Shown: positions 18,544-29,896, counted from the first letter of the stretch. The stretch: 64,000 nt of DNA from Accumulibacter sp. (GCA_020049495.1 JAIFKU010000037.1:1-64000); one strand, 5' to 3'. A program made the numbers and translations. The notes: generated by a model not told the origin, from the sequence alone.

Positions 18544-20382
18544 GTGTTCTTCAATCGACCTATCTCTCTGGCGCAACGTTTCGCTGGCTTTGTCATGCTT
18601 TGTAGTGCCGCCCTTCTCGTCGCATGTACCAGCACCGCTCAGGCACCGACGCCTAGCACTGAGTTCGTCGGAAAAATGTCAGTTATGCTGCCCGCCCATC
18701 CACGCCTCCTCGCCACAAACGCTGACTGGCAAGTACTGGCTGTACACCGAGCCAGCGACCCTGTTCTAAACCGATTGGTCGATTTGCTGCTAGAGCGTGC
18801 ACGCAAAGATCTGTCCCTCGCGCCACTGGAGCGCAAACTCGAAGGTCGGCGCCTACTCGGCGTGTCGCGCGACTTCATCCGTCGCAGCCTTTTGTGGAGT
18901 TTTGCGTATCGTGTGAGCGGTGAACGTATTTTTTTAGACCGCGCCCGGCGTGAAATGCTCGCGGTTGCCGCTTTCTCCGACTGGAATCCTAGTCACTACC
19001 TAGATGTCGCCGAGATGACAACTGGGCTAGCAATTAGCTATGACTGGCTGTATCACGACTTGCAAGCTGACGAGCGCGCCACCATCCGCCGTGCCATTGT
19101 CGATAAAGGCATCGCGCAGGCGCGCAACGGTCATACCACGTTCAAGTACAGCAACAACTGGGGGCAGGTCTGCATTGGCGGCATGGTACTGGGCGCGCTC
19201 GCGGTGGAGGAGGACGAACCCGAACTCGTTCGCGACTTACTCGTCGCCGCCAAGGCCAACGTTCACTCTTCGCTTAACGCATACAATCCCGACGGCGTGT
19301 ACCCAGAGGGACCGGGCTACTGGGCCTATGGGACAAGTTATTCCGTGCTGCTGGTGGCGGCACTGCGCGGTACGCTGGGAACCGACTGGGGGGTGCTGGA
19401 TTCGCCAGGCCTGAAACGCAGTGCAGCGTTTTTTGCGCATGCGGTCAGCCCAAGCGGACGACAGTTCAACTTTTCCGATGGCGGTGAGAGGCAAGAAATT
19501 GGACTACCACTTTTCTACCTCGCACGCGAGCTTCAGCAACCCGCATTGATCGAAGCCAAGCGCAGCATGATTCGCAACAAGCTGGGCTTGAACGAACGCT
19601 TCGCACCCCTGATCGCGCTGTGGTGGCCCGGCAGTGCCAAGGCCCAGCCAGTAGCGCTGAACTTTAACGGGCAAGGACCGCAGCCTGTCTCAATCTGGCG
19701 CTCGTCTTGGACCGATCCAAACGCCCTCTACTTCGCGATCAAGGGCGGCGGCGCCAATCATAGCCACGCGCACATGGATGCTGGCTCCTTTGTCATCGAT
19801 CTAGATGGCATACGCTGGGCTAAAGATCTAGGCATGCAGGACTACAACAGTCTGGAGAACCGAGGCGTAGACCTGTGGAATTTGAGACAAGGATCTTCAC
19901 GCTGGCAGGTCTTCCGACTCGCCAATGCTGCGCACAACACGATATCCATCGACAACAGCTTGCACGATGCGATCGGCATGGCAACACTACGCATGAACGG
20001 TGACAGTGAAGCCGTGCTCGACCTCAGCCCAATCTTCTTATCCGGACAGATCAAACAAGCCACGCGCAGCGCGCGTGTTGACGGCCTGACCGTGACGCTG
20101 ACCGACAACATTAGTGGCGCCAAGCCCGGCAGCCGCATTCGCTGGGCAATGAGTACCGAAGCGGCGATTTCTATAAATGGCAACGATGCGACACTCAGCA
20201 GTGGGGGTAAAACGCTGCATGTGCGCTTCAGCGGCACGCCCGTCACGCTGGAGGTGCTCGACATCTCAAAACCACGCACCGACCTCGATGCCATCAATCC
20301 GAATTCGCGTCAACTCACCGCACAGGCTCCGGCGGCTGATGATGGTAGCTGGCGCTTAAGCGTGCGGTTCTCACGTGATTGA
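18544..20382 (+). CDS. Heparinase II/III-like polysaccharide lyase, predicted lipoprotein
   Basis: Lipobox-like LLVACTS; YSNNWGQVCIGGM and GGGANHSHAHMDAGSFVIDLDGIRWAKDLGMQDYN match the heparinase II/III family. GTG start. Confidence 0.8.
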   Translation: MFFNRPISLAQRFAGFVMLCSAALLVACTSTAQAPTPSTEFVGKMSVMLPAHPRLLATNADWQVLAVHRASDPVLNRLVDLLLERARKDLSLAPLERKLEGRRLLGVSRDFIRRSLLWSFAYRVSGERIFLDRARREMLAVAAFSDWNPSHYLDVAEMTTGLAISYDWLYHDLQADERATIRRAIVDKGIAQARNGHTTFKYSNNWGQVCIGGMVLGALAVEEDEPELVRDLLVAAKANVHSSLNAYNPDGVYPEGPGYWAYGTSYSVLLVAALRGTLGTDWGVLDSPGLKRSAAFFAHAVSPSGRQFNFSDGGERQEIGLPLFYLARELQQPALIEAKRSMIRNKLGLNERFAPLIALWWPGSAKAQPVALNFNGQGPQPVSIWRSSWTDPNALYFAIKGGGANHSHAHMDAGSFVIDLDGIRWAKDLGMQDYNSLENRGVDLWNLRQGSSRWQVFRLANAAHNTISIDNSLHDAIGMATLRMNGDSEAVLDLSPIFLSGQIKQATRSARVDGLTVTLTDNISGAKPGSRIRWAMSTEAAISINGNDATLSSGGKTLHVRFSGTPVTLEVLDISKPRTDLDAINPNSRQLTAQAPAADDGSWRLSVRFSRD

Positions 20383-20652
20383 AATGCCAGACTCTATCGA
20401 TCAATAGTCCGCCATAAGCCGAACACACCATGCCAAGCCAGACAACACTCCGCATCGCCCTTAACGTCCGTAGCCAATGTCTTCGAGGGGAAATTCCGAT
20501 TCGGCTTCAGCCTGAACAGGCATGTTAACTTCCACCTGCGCATGGTTGATGACGTGTTTGAGGATGTTGCAGGCGCTCAGTTGACTTCCAGGAACCAGCC
20601 ATTCGTGATGCTCAACTCCCGCTGCACAAAAGTCATAGAGCCTGAATACATA

Positions 20653-20759
20653 AACCTAAAAAACTCAGTTGGACTACTAAAAACCCGCTCATGGTTCGAT
20701 GCCCCGTTGCCTTCGGGGCATCGAAGGGTTCATCATCTTTCAACTGCGGTTTTTAGGTT
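20653..20759. mobile_element. Palindromic 107-bp MITE-like element
   Basis: Outer inverted repeats AACCTAAAAAACTCAGTTG and AACCTAAAAACCGCAGTTG, with a central perfect 11-bp stem TCGATGCCCCG/CGGGGCATCGA. Confidence 0.55.
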
Positions 20760-20848
20760 CAACAGAAAGAAGGCCTTCGGTTATGATGACAACACTTCTT
20801 CAACCTCGTTGTACTTAACAGTAGTGCCATTTTCATCACGGAGTTTTC

Positions 20849-21295
20849 ATGAAATACTCACAGGCATCGCTTGGGCGCGTATTTGTTGTCCGGCTGGAGG
20901 ACGGCGATATTGTCCACGAGTGTCTTGAACGTTTTGCCCGCGAGCAGGCAATCGGCGCGGCGGGACTAATCGCATTGGGGGATGCCGATGCCGGAAGCCG
21001 GTTGATCGCCGGCACAGAAGAGGGGAGAGCCAGCCCGCTGGTATTTGTCGAACGCCTTCTCGACGAGGCCCACGAGGTCGCCGGAGTTGGAACCATTTTC
21101 CCCGACGAAGAGGGCAAGCCCATTTCCCACGTTCACATGGCTTGTGGTCGCAAGGATTCTCTCGTCGTAGGCTGTGTCCGCACCGGCGTTAAAGTCTGGC
21201 ACGTCATGGAAATCATCGTCGTCGAGTTGCTTGACAGCACGGCTGTTCGTCGTTTTGAAGCGGGGCTGCCCGGTTTCAAGTTGTTGAACCCCTGA
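20849..21295 (+). CDS. PPC/DUF296-domain protein (PD1-like)
   Basis: FVVRLEDGDIVHECLERFA...GVGTIFPDEEGKPISHVHMACGRKDSLVVGCVRTGVKVWHVMEIIVVEL matches DUF296. Confidence 0.87.
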   Translation: MKYSQASLGRVFVVRLEDGDIVHECLERFAREQAIGAAGLIALGDADAGSRLIAGTEEGRASPLVFVERLLDEAHEVAGVGTIFPDEEGKPISHVHMACGRKDSLVVGCVRTGVKVWHVMEIIVVELLDSTAVRRFEAGLPGFKLLNP

Positions 21296-21435
21296 CGCTG
21301 GCTGCACCGATCTGCGTGGAGGACTGGCCTCTATGTGCTTCCGTGAGGGGGTTGCGGCACGTTGACCGCCCTGGTTTCGGCCAAAGGATTCCACTGAAGC
21401 CTTCGCTATCGTCCCTCCACTCTTTCCTTTCATTA

Positions 21436-21463
21436 CAAAAAAGCCCTCCAGCGACGGAGGGCG
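21436..21463 (-). terminator. Rho-independent terminator of purL
   Basis: Minus strand CCGCCCTCCGTCGCTGGAGGGCTTTTTT. Confidence 0.85.
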
Positions 21464-21495
21464 GTCTGTTCAGTCAGCAGTGCAATCTAGCGGGG

Positions 21496-24400
21496 TTATC
21501 CTACCCACGTCCGCGCGTTGCGGAACATGCGCAGCCACGGCGAATCCTCGCCGATTGTCGCGGGATGCCACGACATCTGCACCGTGCGGAAGACCCGCTC
21601 GGGGTGCGGCATCATGATTGTGAAGCGGCCATCGGCCGTGGTCACGCCAGTGATGCCCGCGGGCGATCCATTCGGGTTGTACGGATAGACTTCGCTCGGC
21701 CGACCGGCATTGTCGAGGTAGTGCATGGCGACCAGCGCCTGCGCCTGTTGCTTCGGGGAATCGAACACGGCCTGACCTTCGCCGTGCGACACGACCACCG
21801 GCAGACGGCTGCCGCCCATGCCGCCGAAGAACAGCGACGGCGATTCGGGCAACTCGACCATGGTAAAGCGCGCCTCGAACTGTTCGACCTTGTTGCGCTC
21901 GAAACGCGGCCAGGCCTCGGCGCCGGGAATCAGGTCCTTCAGCACGCTCATCATCTGGCAACCGTTGCAGACGCCAAGGGCGAAGGTATCGCCGCGGTCG
22001 AAGAAGGCTGAAAACTCGTCGCGCGCCCGGGGATTGAACAGAATAGTCCGTGCCCAGCCCTTGCCGGCGCCGAGCACGTCGCCGTAAGAGAAACCGCCAC
22101 AGGCCACGGCGCCCTTGAAATCGGCGAGCGCAACACGGCCGCTGAGGATGTCGCTCATGTGCACGTCGACCGCGGCAAAACCGGCGCGATCGAACGCGGC
22201 GGCCATTTCCAACTGGCCGTTGACGCCCTGCTCGCGCAGGATGGCGACCTGCGGACGGGCACCGCGGCCGATGTAAGGTGCAGCAATGTTGTCGCCGGGA
22301 TCAAAGCTCAACACCAGCGAGAGGCCGGCATCCGAGGCATCGAGAATGCGGTCGTATTCCTGCTGCGCGCATTCCGGGTTATCACGCAGTGCCTGCATGC
22401 GGAAGCTCATTTCCGACCAGGCGCGCTGCAGATCGACGCGCCTCTCGCTGAACACCGCCCGGGCATTGCGGATGACGCGCAAGTCGTCGCTGCGGTTGGG
22501 CGCACCGATGAAGTACGAACACGCGCCGAGACCGGCAGCGCGCAGCAGACTCATCACCTGCGTGCGCTCAGTGCGCCGGATCTGCAGCACGGCACCGAGT
22601 TCTTCGTTGAACAACGCGCGCATCAGACGCTCGAAGGCGCGACCGCGCAGCACGTCCAGCCTTTTCTCGGTGCCATCGAAGTCCTTGCCCTGCGCGTCGT
22701 TACACAGGCCATCCATGTCCAGCGACACGCCGCAATGGGCGGCGAAAGCCATTTCGGCGACGGCGGCAAAGAGGCCGCCGTCGGAACGATCATGATAGGC
22801 AAGTAGCAGATTTTCACTGGCAAGCGTCTGCACTGCAGTAAAGAAGGCCGGCAGGCGGGCCGGATCATCGACGTCCGGAACCTCGGAACCCGTGGCATTG
22901 AAGACCTGGGCCAGCGCCGAACCGCCCAGACGATTCCTGCCCGCGCCGAGATCGATCAGCAACAAATCGGTTTCCCCTGCATCGAGCTGCAATTGCGGCG
23001 TCAGGGTGTGGTGGGCATCCTGCACCGGCGCGAATGAGGTGACGATCAGCGACAGCGGCGATACCACCTGCTTCTGCTCGCCGGCATCGTCCCAGGCGGT
23101 GCGCATCGAAAGTGAATCCTTGCCGACCGGAATCGAAACCCCGATCTGCTGGCACAGATCGGAAACGGCACGCACCGTATCGAACAAGCGTGCATCCTCC
23201 CCCGGCACGCCGGCCGGGGCCATCCAGTTGGCCGACAGCTTGACGTCACCGAGCTTTTCGATGCGGGCCGCCGCGATATTGGTCAGCGCCTCACCCAGCG
23301 CCATGCGGCCCGAAGCCGGCGCGTCGATGATGGCCAGCGGAGAACGCTCGCCCATGGCGAAGGCTTCGCCGCGCAGCGTCTGATAACCCATGGTGGTGAC
23401 CGCCACGTCGGCCACCGGTACCTGCCACGGCCCGACCATCTGGTCACGTGCCGTCATGCCGCCGACGGTCCGGTCGCCGATCGAGATCAGGAAGGTCTTG
23501 TTGGCCACGGCCGGCAGACGCAGCACGCGATAAGCCGCCTCCTTCAGATCAACCGCAGTCGGATCAAATGCGACAGCAAGCGCCGGCAGATGCCCCACGT
23601 CGCGCGTCATGCGCGGTGGCTTGCCGAGCAGCGCGTCCATATCCATGTCGACCGGCTTGTTGTCGAAATGGCGATCGGCCACCACCAACCGGTTATCGGC
23701 CGTAGCCACGCCGACCACGGCAAACGGGCAGCGCTCGCGTTCGCAGATGGCCTTGAATTCGGCCAGGCGGCCCGGCGGGATGGCCAGCACGTAACGCTCC
23801 TGCGCTTCGTTGCTCCAGATCTCGGCCGGCGACATGCCCGGCTCCTCGATCTTCACATCGCGCAATTCGAAGCGCGCGCCGCAACCGGCGCCGTGCGCGA
23901 GTTCGGGCAGCGCGTTGGAGATACCACCCGCGCCGACATCATGGACGGAGAGAATCGGGTTACCTGCACCCGGCGTCGACGCGTCACCCTGCGGCGCGCC
24001 CATCTGCCAGCAGCGATCAAGCACTTCCTGCGCCCGCCGCTGCATTTCCGGGTTGCCGCGCTGCACAGAGGCAAAATCGAGGTCTTCGCTGTTGCTGCCG
24101 GTACTCATCGAACTCGCCGCGCCACCACCCAGACCGATCAGCATGCCGGGTCCGCCCAACTGGATGAGCAGGGTGCCGGGAGGGAAGGTTTCGGCCTTGA
24201 ACGACTGACTGTGCGAAATGTTGCCGACGCCGCCGGCGACCATGATCGGCTTGTGATAGCCGCGCACGACAGCTTCATCACCCTGGCCGACACGCTGCTC
24301 GTAAGTACGGAAATAACCGGCCAGATTGGGCCGGCCGAATTCGTTGTTGAACGCCGCCGCGCCGATCGGACCCTCGAGCATGATCTCCAGCGCCGAGGCA

Positions 24401-25479
24401 ATGCGCGCGGGACGGCCATAGGCGGCCATCTCGGCCTCCCAGGGCTGCTGCGCACCAGGCAGGTAGAGGTTGGAAACCGAGAAGCCACAAAGCCCGGCCT
24501 TCGGCTTGGAACCGCGCCCGGTGGCACCTTCGTCGCGAATCTCGCCACCCGAACCGGTGGCGGCACCGGGGAAAGGCGAAATCGCCGTCGGGTGATTGTG
24601 CGTCTCGACCTTGGCCAGGATGTGCGTCAGTTCCTCGTTCCAGCCATAGGTGCCATCCTCTGCCGGCCAGAAACGTGCGACCTGCGCGCCCGCGAAAACC
24701 GATGAATTGTCGGAATAAACCACGATGTTGCCTTGCGGATGCGCCTGGTGCGTCTCGCGGATCATGCCGAACAGCGTTTCCTGGCGCGGCTGGCCATCGA
24801 TCACCCAGGAGGCGTTGAAAATCTTGTGCCGGCAGTGTTCGGAATTGGCCTGCGCGAACATCATCAGTTCGACGTCGGTCGGATTACGCCGAGTCTTGTT
24901 GACGAACAATTCGACGAGGTAATCGATTTCGTCGTCCGACAGGGCCATCCCGAGACGGGTGTTGGCCTCGACGAGCGCAGCACGCCCGCCACCGAGCAGA
25001 TCGATAGCCGTCATCGGCCTGGGCGAAAAGTGGCGGAAGAGTTCAGCCGTCTGCGCGAAATCGGCGAGCACGGTTTCGATCATGCGGTCATGCAACAGCG
25101 CGGAAACCGCAGCACGTTCATTGGCGGAAACCCCCTCGATGCGGTAGGCGATGCCGCGTTCGATACGCTCGATGGCCTCCAGGCCGCTGTTCCAGGCGAT
25201 GTCGGTGGCTTTCGACGACCACGGCGAGATGGTGCCGATGCGCGGCGTAACGAGGAACAATTGGCCGCTTTCGCTCCTCGACGCTTCCTGCTCTTCGAGC
25301 AAGGCCGACAGTTGCTGGCGACTGGAGTCGTTCAGCGCCCGTTTCAGACTGGCGAAGTGCCAGAAATCGGCGCTGGCGATGCTGGCGCCGGGCACAAGGG
25401 CCTGAATGCGTTGCTGCAATCCCTGCAGACGAAATGTGGAGATAGCGGGAGCCCCGCGCAGGAAAAGTATGTCGGCCAT
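21496..25479 (-). CDS. purL: Phosphoribosylformylglycinamidine synthase
   Basis: Full-length 1327-aa PurL with C-terminal glutaminase domain ([20 protein letters not shown]). Confidence 0.97.
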   Translation of the reverse strand: MADILFLRGAPAISTFRLQGLQQRIQALVPGASIASADFWHFASLKRALNDSSRQQLSALLEEQEASRSESGQLFLVTPRIGTISPWSSKATDIAWNSGLEAIERIERGIAYRIEGVSANERAAVSALLHDRMIETVLADFAQTAELFRHFSPRPMTAIDLLGGGRAALVEANTRLGMALSDDEIDYLVELFVNKTRRNPTDVELMMFAQANSEHCRHKIFNASWVIDGQPRQETLFGMIRETHQAHPQGNIVVYSDNSSVFAGAQVARFWPAEDGTYGWNEELTHILAKVETHNHPTAISPFPGAATGSGGEIRDEGATGRGSKPKAGLCGFSVSNLYLPGAQQPWEAEMAAYGRPARIASALEIMLEGPIGAAAFNNEFGRPNLAGYFRTYEQRVGQGDEAVVRGYHKPIMVAGGVGNISHSQSFKAETFPPGTLLIQLGGPGMLIGLGGGAASSMSTGSNSEDLDFASVQRGNPEMQRRAQEVLDRCWQMGAPQGDASTPGAGNPILSVHDVGAGGISNALPELAHGAGCGARFELRDVKIEEPGMSPAEIWSNEAQERYVLAIPPGRLAEFKAICERERCPFAVVGVATADNRLVVADRHFDNKPVDMDMDALLGKPPRMTRDVGHLPALAVAFDPTAVDLKEAAYRVLRLPAVANKTFLISIGDRTVGGMTARDQMVGPWQVPVADVAVTTMGYQTLRGEAFAMGERSPLAIIDAPASGRMALGEALTNIAAARIEKLGDVKLSANWMAPAGVPGEDARLFDTVRAVSDLCQQIGVSIPVGKDSLSMRTAWDDAGEQKQVVSPLSLIVTSFAPVQDAHHTLTPQLQLDAGETDLLLIDLGAGRNRLGGSALAQVFNATGSEVPDVDDPARLPAFFTAVQTLASENLLLAYHDRSDGGLFAAVAEMAFAAHCGVSLDMDGLCNDAQGKDFDGTEKRLDVLRGRAFERLMRALFNEELGAVLQIRRTERTQVMSLLRAAGLGACSYFIGAPNRSDDLRVIRNARAVFSERRVDLQRAWSEMSFRMQALRDNPECAQQEYDRILDASDAGLSLVLSFDPGDNIAAPYIGRGARPQVAILREQGVNGQLEMAAAFDRAGFAAVDVHMSDILSGRVALADFKGAVACGGFSYGDVLGAGKGWARTILFNPRARDEFSAFFDRGDTFALGVCNGCQMMSVLKDLIPGAEAWPRFERNKVEQFEARFTMVELPESPSLFFGGMGGSRLPVVVSHGEGQAVFDSPKQQAQALVAMHYLDNAGRPSEVYPYNPNGSPAGITGVTTADGRFTIMMPHPERVFRTVQMSWHPATIGEDSPWLRMFRNARTWVG

Positions 25480-25486
25480 GGTTAAC

Positions 25487-25642
25487 CTAGTAGTCAGTCA
25501 CGCTAAAGCGAGAATAGTGATACAGCGCATTCCACCTGCCCTCACCGCGCTGCCGCGCACCCTCTCGCGCGGAAGAGGGCTGGGGTGAGGGCCGATTTTC
25601 TGGTTCCAATTGTCATGTTGTATCATGTTGACTAGCTACTAG
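25487..25642. mobile_element. MITE-like element, copy B of the CTAGTAG family
   Basis: Ends CTAGTAGTCAGTCA and CTAGTAGCTAGTCA (12/14, inverted); nearly identical to 43534-43661 over about 130 bp. Confidence 0.8.
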
Positions 25643-26085
25643 AAAGAAGGCAGGAAAGCTGCGTGAAAACAAGGTGGATAGGTCGCAATTATAGCCGAGA
25701 GCAGCGCTTGCCGGTCTGCCTGCACGCTACTCGCGAACTATGGCATCGCGCATCCGCAAGCATCGCAGACAGTCCTCCTTTCGCCACAGACCCAAGTATT
25801 TTTTGGCTGATCACCCCGTTTTTGCGGATAATTGAAGAACAAGCAAAACAAGAAAGCTGCATCTTTAAGGGGAGAACCGTGAAGCCGCTAATTCCTTTTA
25901 CCTTCCTGGTCCGGTTTCTGGCCGCACAGCCTTCCGTCTGTGCCGCCGGGCCGATGCGTCAGCACAACAGCGAACTCGACGAACGCACGAGTCAGAGCAC
26001 CATGACCTTTGCCGGGAAACCCTCTCCAACACCCAACGCGGAAGCAGATTCACCGACGAAACCATAATGGAGTCATGACAACGCA

Positions 26086-27585
26086 ATGATGCCTTCAACC
26101 CTGCTTTATCGCTCGACCGATCTGCGTCACATCGAAGCCGCCGCGGCCGATCAACCACTCATGCAACGTGCCGGCCTTGCTGCCGCCGACCTCGCCAGCG
26201 AACTTTGCGCTGATCGCGGGGCGGCCATCCTCATCCTCGCCGGCCCCGGCAACAACGGTGGCGACGCCTTTGAAGCGGCACGTCTGCTGCGCGAACGCTT
26301 TTTTGACACGCGCGTGGTTTTCTTCGGCCAGGCCACGGATCTGCCGCTGGACGCCACGGAAGCTTTCCAGCGCTTCGCTGCTGCGGGAGGCAGCACGCTC
26401 GCGGCGATTCCTGCAGACGCACGCTGGTCGCTGATCATCGATGGTCTGTTCGGCATCGGTCTCAGGCGCGAAGTCACCGAGCCCTACGCCGGCCTGATCC
26501 GCAGCGCCAACGCGCTGGCCGCGCGCGATGCTTGCCCGCTGCTCGCGCTTGACTGTCCGAGCGGTCTTGATGCCGACACCGGAAAGCGGCACGGAGCAAG
26601 CATCCGCGCCAGTCACACCATCACCTTCATCGGTGGCAAGCCGGGGCTGCTGACCGCCGACGGCCCCGACCATTGCGGCGAGATTTCAATCGCTGCGCTC
26701 GGTTTGGATGCAGAACGCCTGTCAAAAGCGCCGGGGCGTACCATCGCTCCGGCACTTTTTAGCGAACAACTCAAGCAGCGACCGCGCAACAGTCACAAGG
26801 GCGACCACGGCAATGCCGGCATCCTCGGTGGCGCCGGCAGCATGGTCGGCGCCGCGCTGCTGGCGGCACGCGCCGCGCTGCGTCTTGGCAGCGGCCGGGT
26901 CTATGTCGGCCTGCTCGACGAACACGCGCCGGCACTCGACATGCAGCAACCCGAACTGATGCTGCGCACGCCCGGGAAATTGCTCGCCACCGACCTCTCG
27001 GCACTGGCCTGCGGCCCCGGCATGAGCACCAGTGCGCAGGCACTCGCCCTGCTTGGCAACGCCTGCAAACTAGACATCCCCCTCGTGCTTGATGCCGACG
27101 CGCTCAACCTCGTTGCCGGCGAGGGCGAACTGCACGTTACGCTGGCCACACGCCGCGCGCCCACGCTGCTCACCCCGCACCCGGCCGAAGCAGCCCGCTT
27201 GCTTGACTGCGACGTGGCCACAGTACAGGCCGATCGCCTCGCCGCCGTGCTGAGACTCGCTGAACGCTTCAACGCCTTTGTCGCGCTCAAGGGCTGTGGC
27301 ACTCTTGTCGCTTCACCCGCTGGCGCGTGGTTCATCAACACCAGCGGCAATCCGGGGCTGGCCACGGCGGGCAGCGGCGACGTACTGACCGGTTTCATCA
27401 GCGCTCTGCTCGCCCAGGGCTGGCCACCGCTTGAAGCCCTGCTCGCCGCCGTGCATCTGCACGGTGCCGCCGCCGACTATCTTGTCGCCCGGGGCTGCGG
27501 CCCGATCGGCCTCACCGCTGGCGAAGTCATCGACAGCGCCCGAACCCTTCTCAACCAGTGGATTACAACGACCAGTGCGGCATAA
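26086..27585 (+). CDS. nnrD/nnrE (fused): Bifunctional NAD(P)H-hydrate repair enzyme (epimerase/dehydratase)
   Basis: YjeF N-domain (AGPGNNGGDAFEAARLL) fused to an ADP-dependent dehydratase (NSHKGDHGNAGILGGAGSMVGAALLAARAALRLGSG, GNPGLATAGSGDVLTG). Confidence 0.93.
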   Translation: MMPSTLLYRSTDLRHIEAAAADQPLMQRAGLAAADLASELCADRGAAILILAGPGNNGGDAFEAARLLRERFFDTRVVFFGQATDLPLDATEAFQRFAAAGGSTLAAIPADARWSLIIDGLFGIGLRREVTEPYAGLIRSANALAARDACPLLALDCPSGLDADTGKRHGASIRASHTITFIGGKPGLLTADGPDHCGEISIAALGLDAERLSKAPGRTIAPALFSEQLKQRPRNSHKGDHGNAGILGGAGSMVGAALLAARAALRLGSGRVYVGLLDEHAPALDMQQPELMLRTPGKLLATDLSALACGPGMSTSAQALALLGNACKLDIPLVLDADALNLVAGEGELHVTLATRRAPTLLTPHPAEAARLLDCDVATVQADRLAAVLRLAERFNAFVALKGCGTLVASPAGAWFINTSGNPGLATAGSGDVLTGFISALLAQGWPPLEALLAAVHLHGAAADYLVARGCGPIGLTAGEVIDSARTLLNQWITTTSAA

Positions 27586-27682
27586 ATACTGCGGGGTCAT
27601 TTTCTTCCGGACGCAACCCTCTTCTTCACCGCCCTTGATACGTCGTCGAAATACCTGATCGCCTTCTTTGTCGCCCCGCTGC

Positions 27683-29896
27683 TCAGTTCTCCTGCAGCAG
27701 CGTCAATTCGTCATCCGTATGCCGCAGGCGTACGGCCAGCGTTTTCGCCAGTTGCGAGACGAGGACGAAGGCAATGCGCTTGTGCTCCTCGGCCAGGTAG
27801 TTGAATTTCTCCGGCGTCAGCACAAACAGTTCGGAATCAACTGAGGCGATGGCATCATTGCCGCGCGGCCGGTGGTCAAGAAACGCCAGTCCGCCAAAAA
27901 ACTCGCCGCGACCAAAGGTGGCAATACGGCACAAACGCGAACTGCCGCCCACACAGCCCATCATCCGCACTTCCCCGCTGCGGATCAGATAGAGATTGGC
28001 ATCCATCTCACCACGCGAATAAATGGTTTCTCCCGCCTTGCACGAACGGATCTCCATGCAGTTTTTCAGGTCGGTCAGCGTATCGGGCTTGCTACCCTTG
28101 AACAGTTCGATCTCATGCAAATCCAGCGCCTTCAGATCGACTTCGGTCACCCCGACGTCGCCGAGCAGGCGATCCTCCACCCATTCGATGGCCGCTTCCA
28201 GCGTCGGCATGAAGAGTACCGTTTCTCCATCCGGGACCAGTCCGGCAAGTTCAAGAAACTCCCGCAGATTGCGGCCGTTGGGCAGGCATTCGCGCACATT
28301 GGAGAGCAAGAGCGGGACACCGCGTTCGGACAGGGCATCGCGCACCAGATTGAGCATGTGGGCGGCGGTGACGTCGACCGACTGGACACGCTGCAGGTCA
28401 AGGATCAGATAGTCCGTGCTCGCCAGCTCAGGTTCAAGCGTCAGATAGAGTTGATGCGTCGTGCCGAAGAAAAGGCTGCCTTGCAACTCGAAGATGACGG
28501 CAGTATCGCCCTTCTGTTCCAGACGCTGCATTTCTTCTTCCGGCCGGTACCAGGTTGACGAACGCTGGCCGACAAAGCTCTTGCGCCGCACCACATTGCC
28601 ACCGACCTGCTCACGCAGGAACAGAATGATCGACAGGACAACGCCAACCGCAGAAGCGGCAATCAGGCCGACAAAAAGCGCTACGCCGACAACCGCCAGC
28701 ACCACAGAGAAATCCAGCACGGTCGAGCGTGATTCGAGAAAACGCAACGGATCGGTGTCGATCATGCGCAGTCCGACGACTATCAGGACACCACTCAAGG
28801 TCGCCACAGGAATCCAGGCCACAAAACTGCCAAGCAGTAGCGCAACGACAAGCGCCAACACACCTTCAACAATGCCGGAAATCCGCGTTTTGGCACCGCT
28901 CGACAGGTTAACCAGGCTGGCTCCCATGGTTCCAGCCCCCGGCATTCCGCCGATGGTTGAAGCCACGGCGTTGGCCAGGCCCTGTGCCGCCAGTTCGCGA
29001 TTCGGATCATGGCGGGTACGCGTCATCTGATCAAGAACGACACAGGTTTTCAGTGTGTCAATCGAAAGCAATGCGGCCAGCGTAATCGCGCTACCTACGA
29101 GCCCCCCCACCTGTACGAGCTTGAGTTCACCGATCTGGTACCAGCGATCCGTAATCAGCGCGACATAGCCTTCACCGGTCGACCCGAGTGGCCCGACAAC
29201 CAACGGATTTCCAGCGAGCTGAAGCAACGACGGATCAGTACTGGCGATGCCGGCATAGGTCAGAAGCCCCGCAAGAATGCCGAAAATAGTGCCCGGTACG
29301 GCCTTGGTAAACTTTGGTGTGAGCAGCATCGTAACGACGGTTACTCCACCAATCGCCAGACCACGCCAGTCCCAGCCATGCGGTGTAATCAGTACCTCCA
29401 GCCAGAAAGTGCCGGCTGGCGCGCCGGCAAACTTGGGCAACTGACTGCCAATGATGATCAGCCCGACTCCACTCAGGTAGCCGCTGACTACCGGGTATGG
29501 AATATATTTGATCAGTTTGCCGATCCCGAGAAAACCGATGAGGATCTGGATCATGCCGGTGAGGATGCCGAGAACCGTCATCATCAGCACGACGGCGACC
29601 GGTTGCACGCCCTGTGAGACCAGCTGGATGGCAAAGGCGGAGAGTACCGCCGTCGCCGGGGCGCACGGCGCGGTAATCAGGCGATCCGTACCGCCAAGGG
29701 TCGGCGCGATAAGCCCGAGTGCGGTAGCCCCGAGAATCCCGGCCAGCGCGCCGAAAGCCGCATAGTGCGGACTGATCGCCGAATAAACGGTGACTCCGAA
29801 GGCCACGGCCGCCGGCAAGGCCACCAGCATGGAGGTAAATCCACCCCAGAAATCCCCCGAATGACGCATCCACTTTCCGGTCAGTTCGCGCATCAC
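27683..29896 (-). CDS. SulP-family transporter with STAS and cyclic-nucleotide-binding domains
   Basis: SulP core, STAS region (VIFELQGSLFFGTTHQLY...LDLQRVQSVDVTAAHML), C-terminal cNMP-type domain (GETIYSRGEMDANLYLIRSGEVRM). Confidence 0.92.
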   Translation of the reverse strand: MMRELTGKWMRHSGDFWGGFTSMLVALPAAVAFGVTVYSAISPHYAAFGALAGILGATALGLIAPTLGGTDRLITAPCAPATAVLSAFAIQLVSQGVQPVAVVLMMTVLGILTGMIQILIGFLGIGKLIKYIPYPVVSGYLSGVGLIIIGSQLPKFAGAPAGTFWLEVLITPHGWDWRGLAIGGVTVVTMLLTPKFTKAVPGTIFGILAGLLTYAGIASTDPSLLQLAGNPLVVGPLGSTGEGYVALITDRWYQIGELKLVQVGGLVGSAITLAALLSIDTLKTCVVLDQMTRTRHDPNRELAAQGLANAVASTIGGMPGAGTMGASLVNLSSGAKTRISGIVEGVLALVVALLLGSFVAWIPVATLSGVLIVVGLRMIDTDPLRFLESRSTVLDFSVVLAVVGVALFVGLIAASAVGVVLSIILFLREQVGGNVVRRKSFVGQRSSTWYRPEEEMQRLEQKGDTAVIFELQGSLFFGTTHQLYLTLEPELASTDYLILDLQRVQSVDVTAAHMLNLVRDALSERGVPLLLSNVRECLPNGRNLREFLELAGLVPDGETVLFMPTLEAAIEWVEDRLLGDVGVTEVDLKALDLHEIELFKGSKPDTLTDLKNCMEIRSCKAGETIYSRGEMDANLYLIRSGEVRMMGCVGGSSRLCRIATFGRGEFFGGLAFLDHRPRGNDAIASVDSELFVLTPEKFNYLAEEHKRIAFVLVSQLAKTLAVRLRHTDDELTLLQEN

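Noticed and set aside
20542-20928. 128-aa plus-strand ORF upstream of the DUF296 gene
   Set aside because: Runs through the palindromic element and into the DUF296 start; not a plausible protein.
23590-24705. 371-aa plus-strand ORF inside purL
   Set aside because: Entirely within a strongly conserved PurL frame; no domain signature.
25663-26067. 134-aa plus-strand ORF before nnrDE
   Set aside because: No recognisable family; composition looks random, though a short internal frame from about 25879 cannot be fully excluded.
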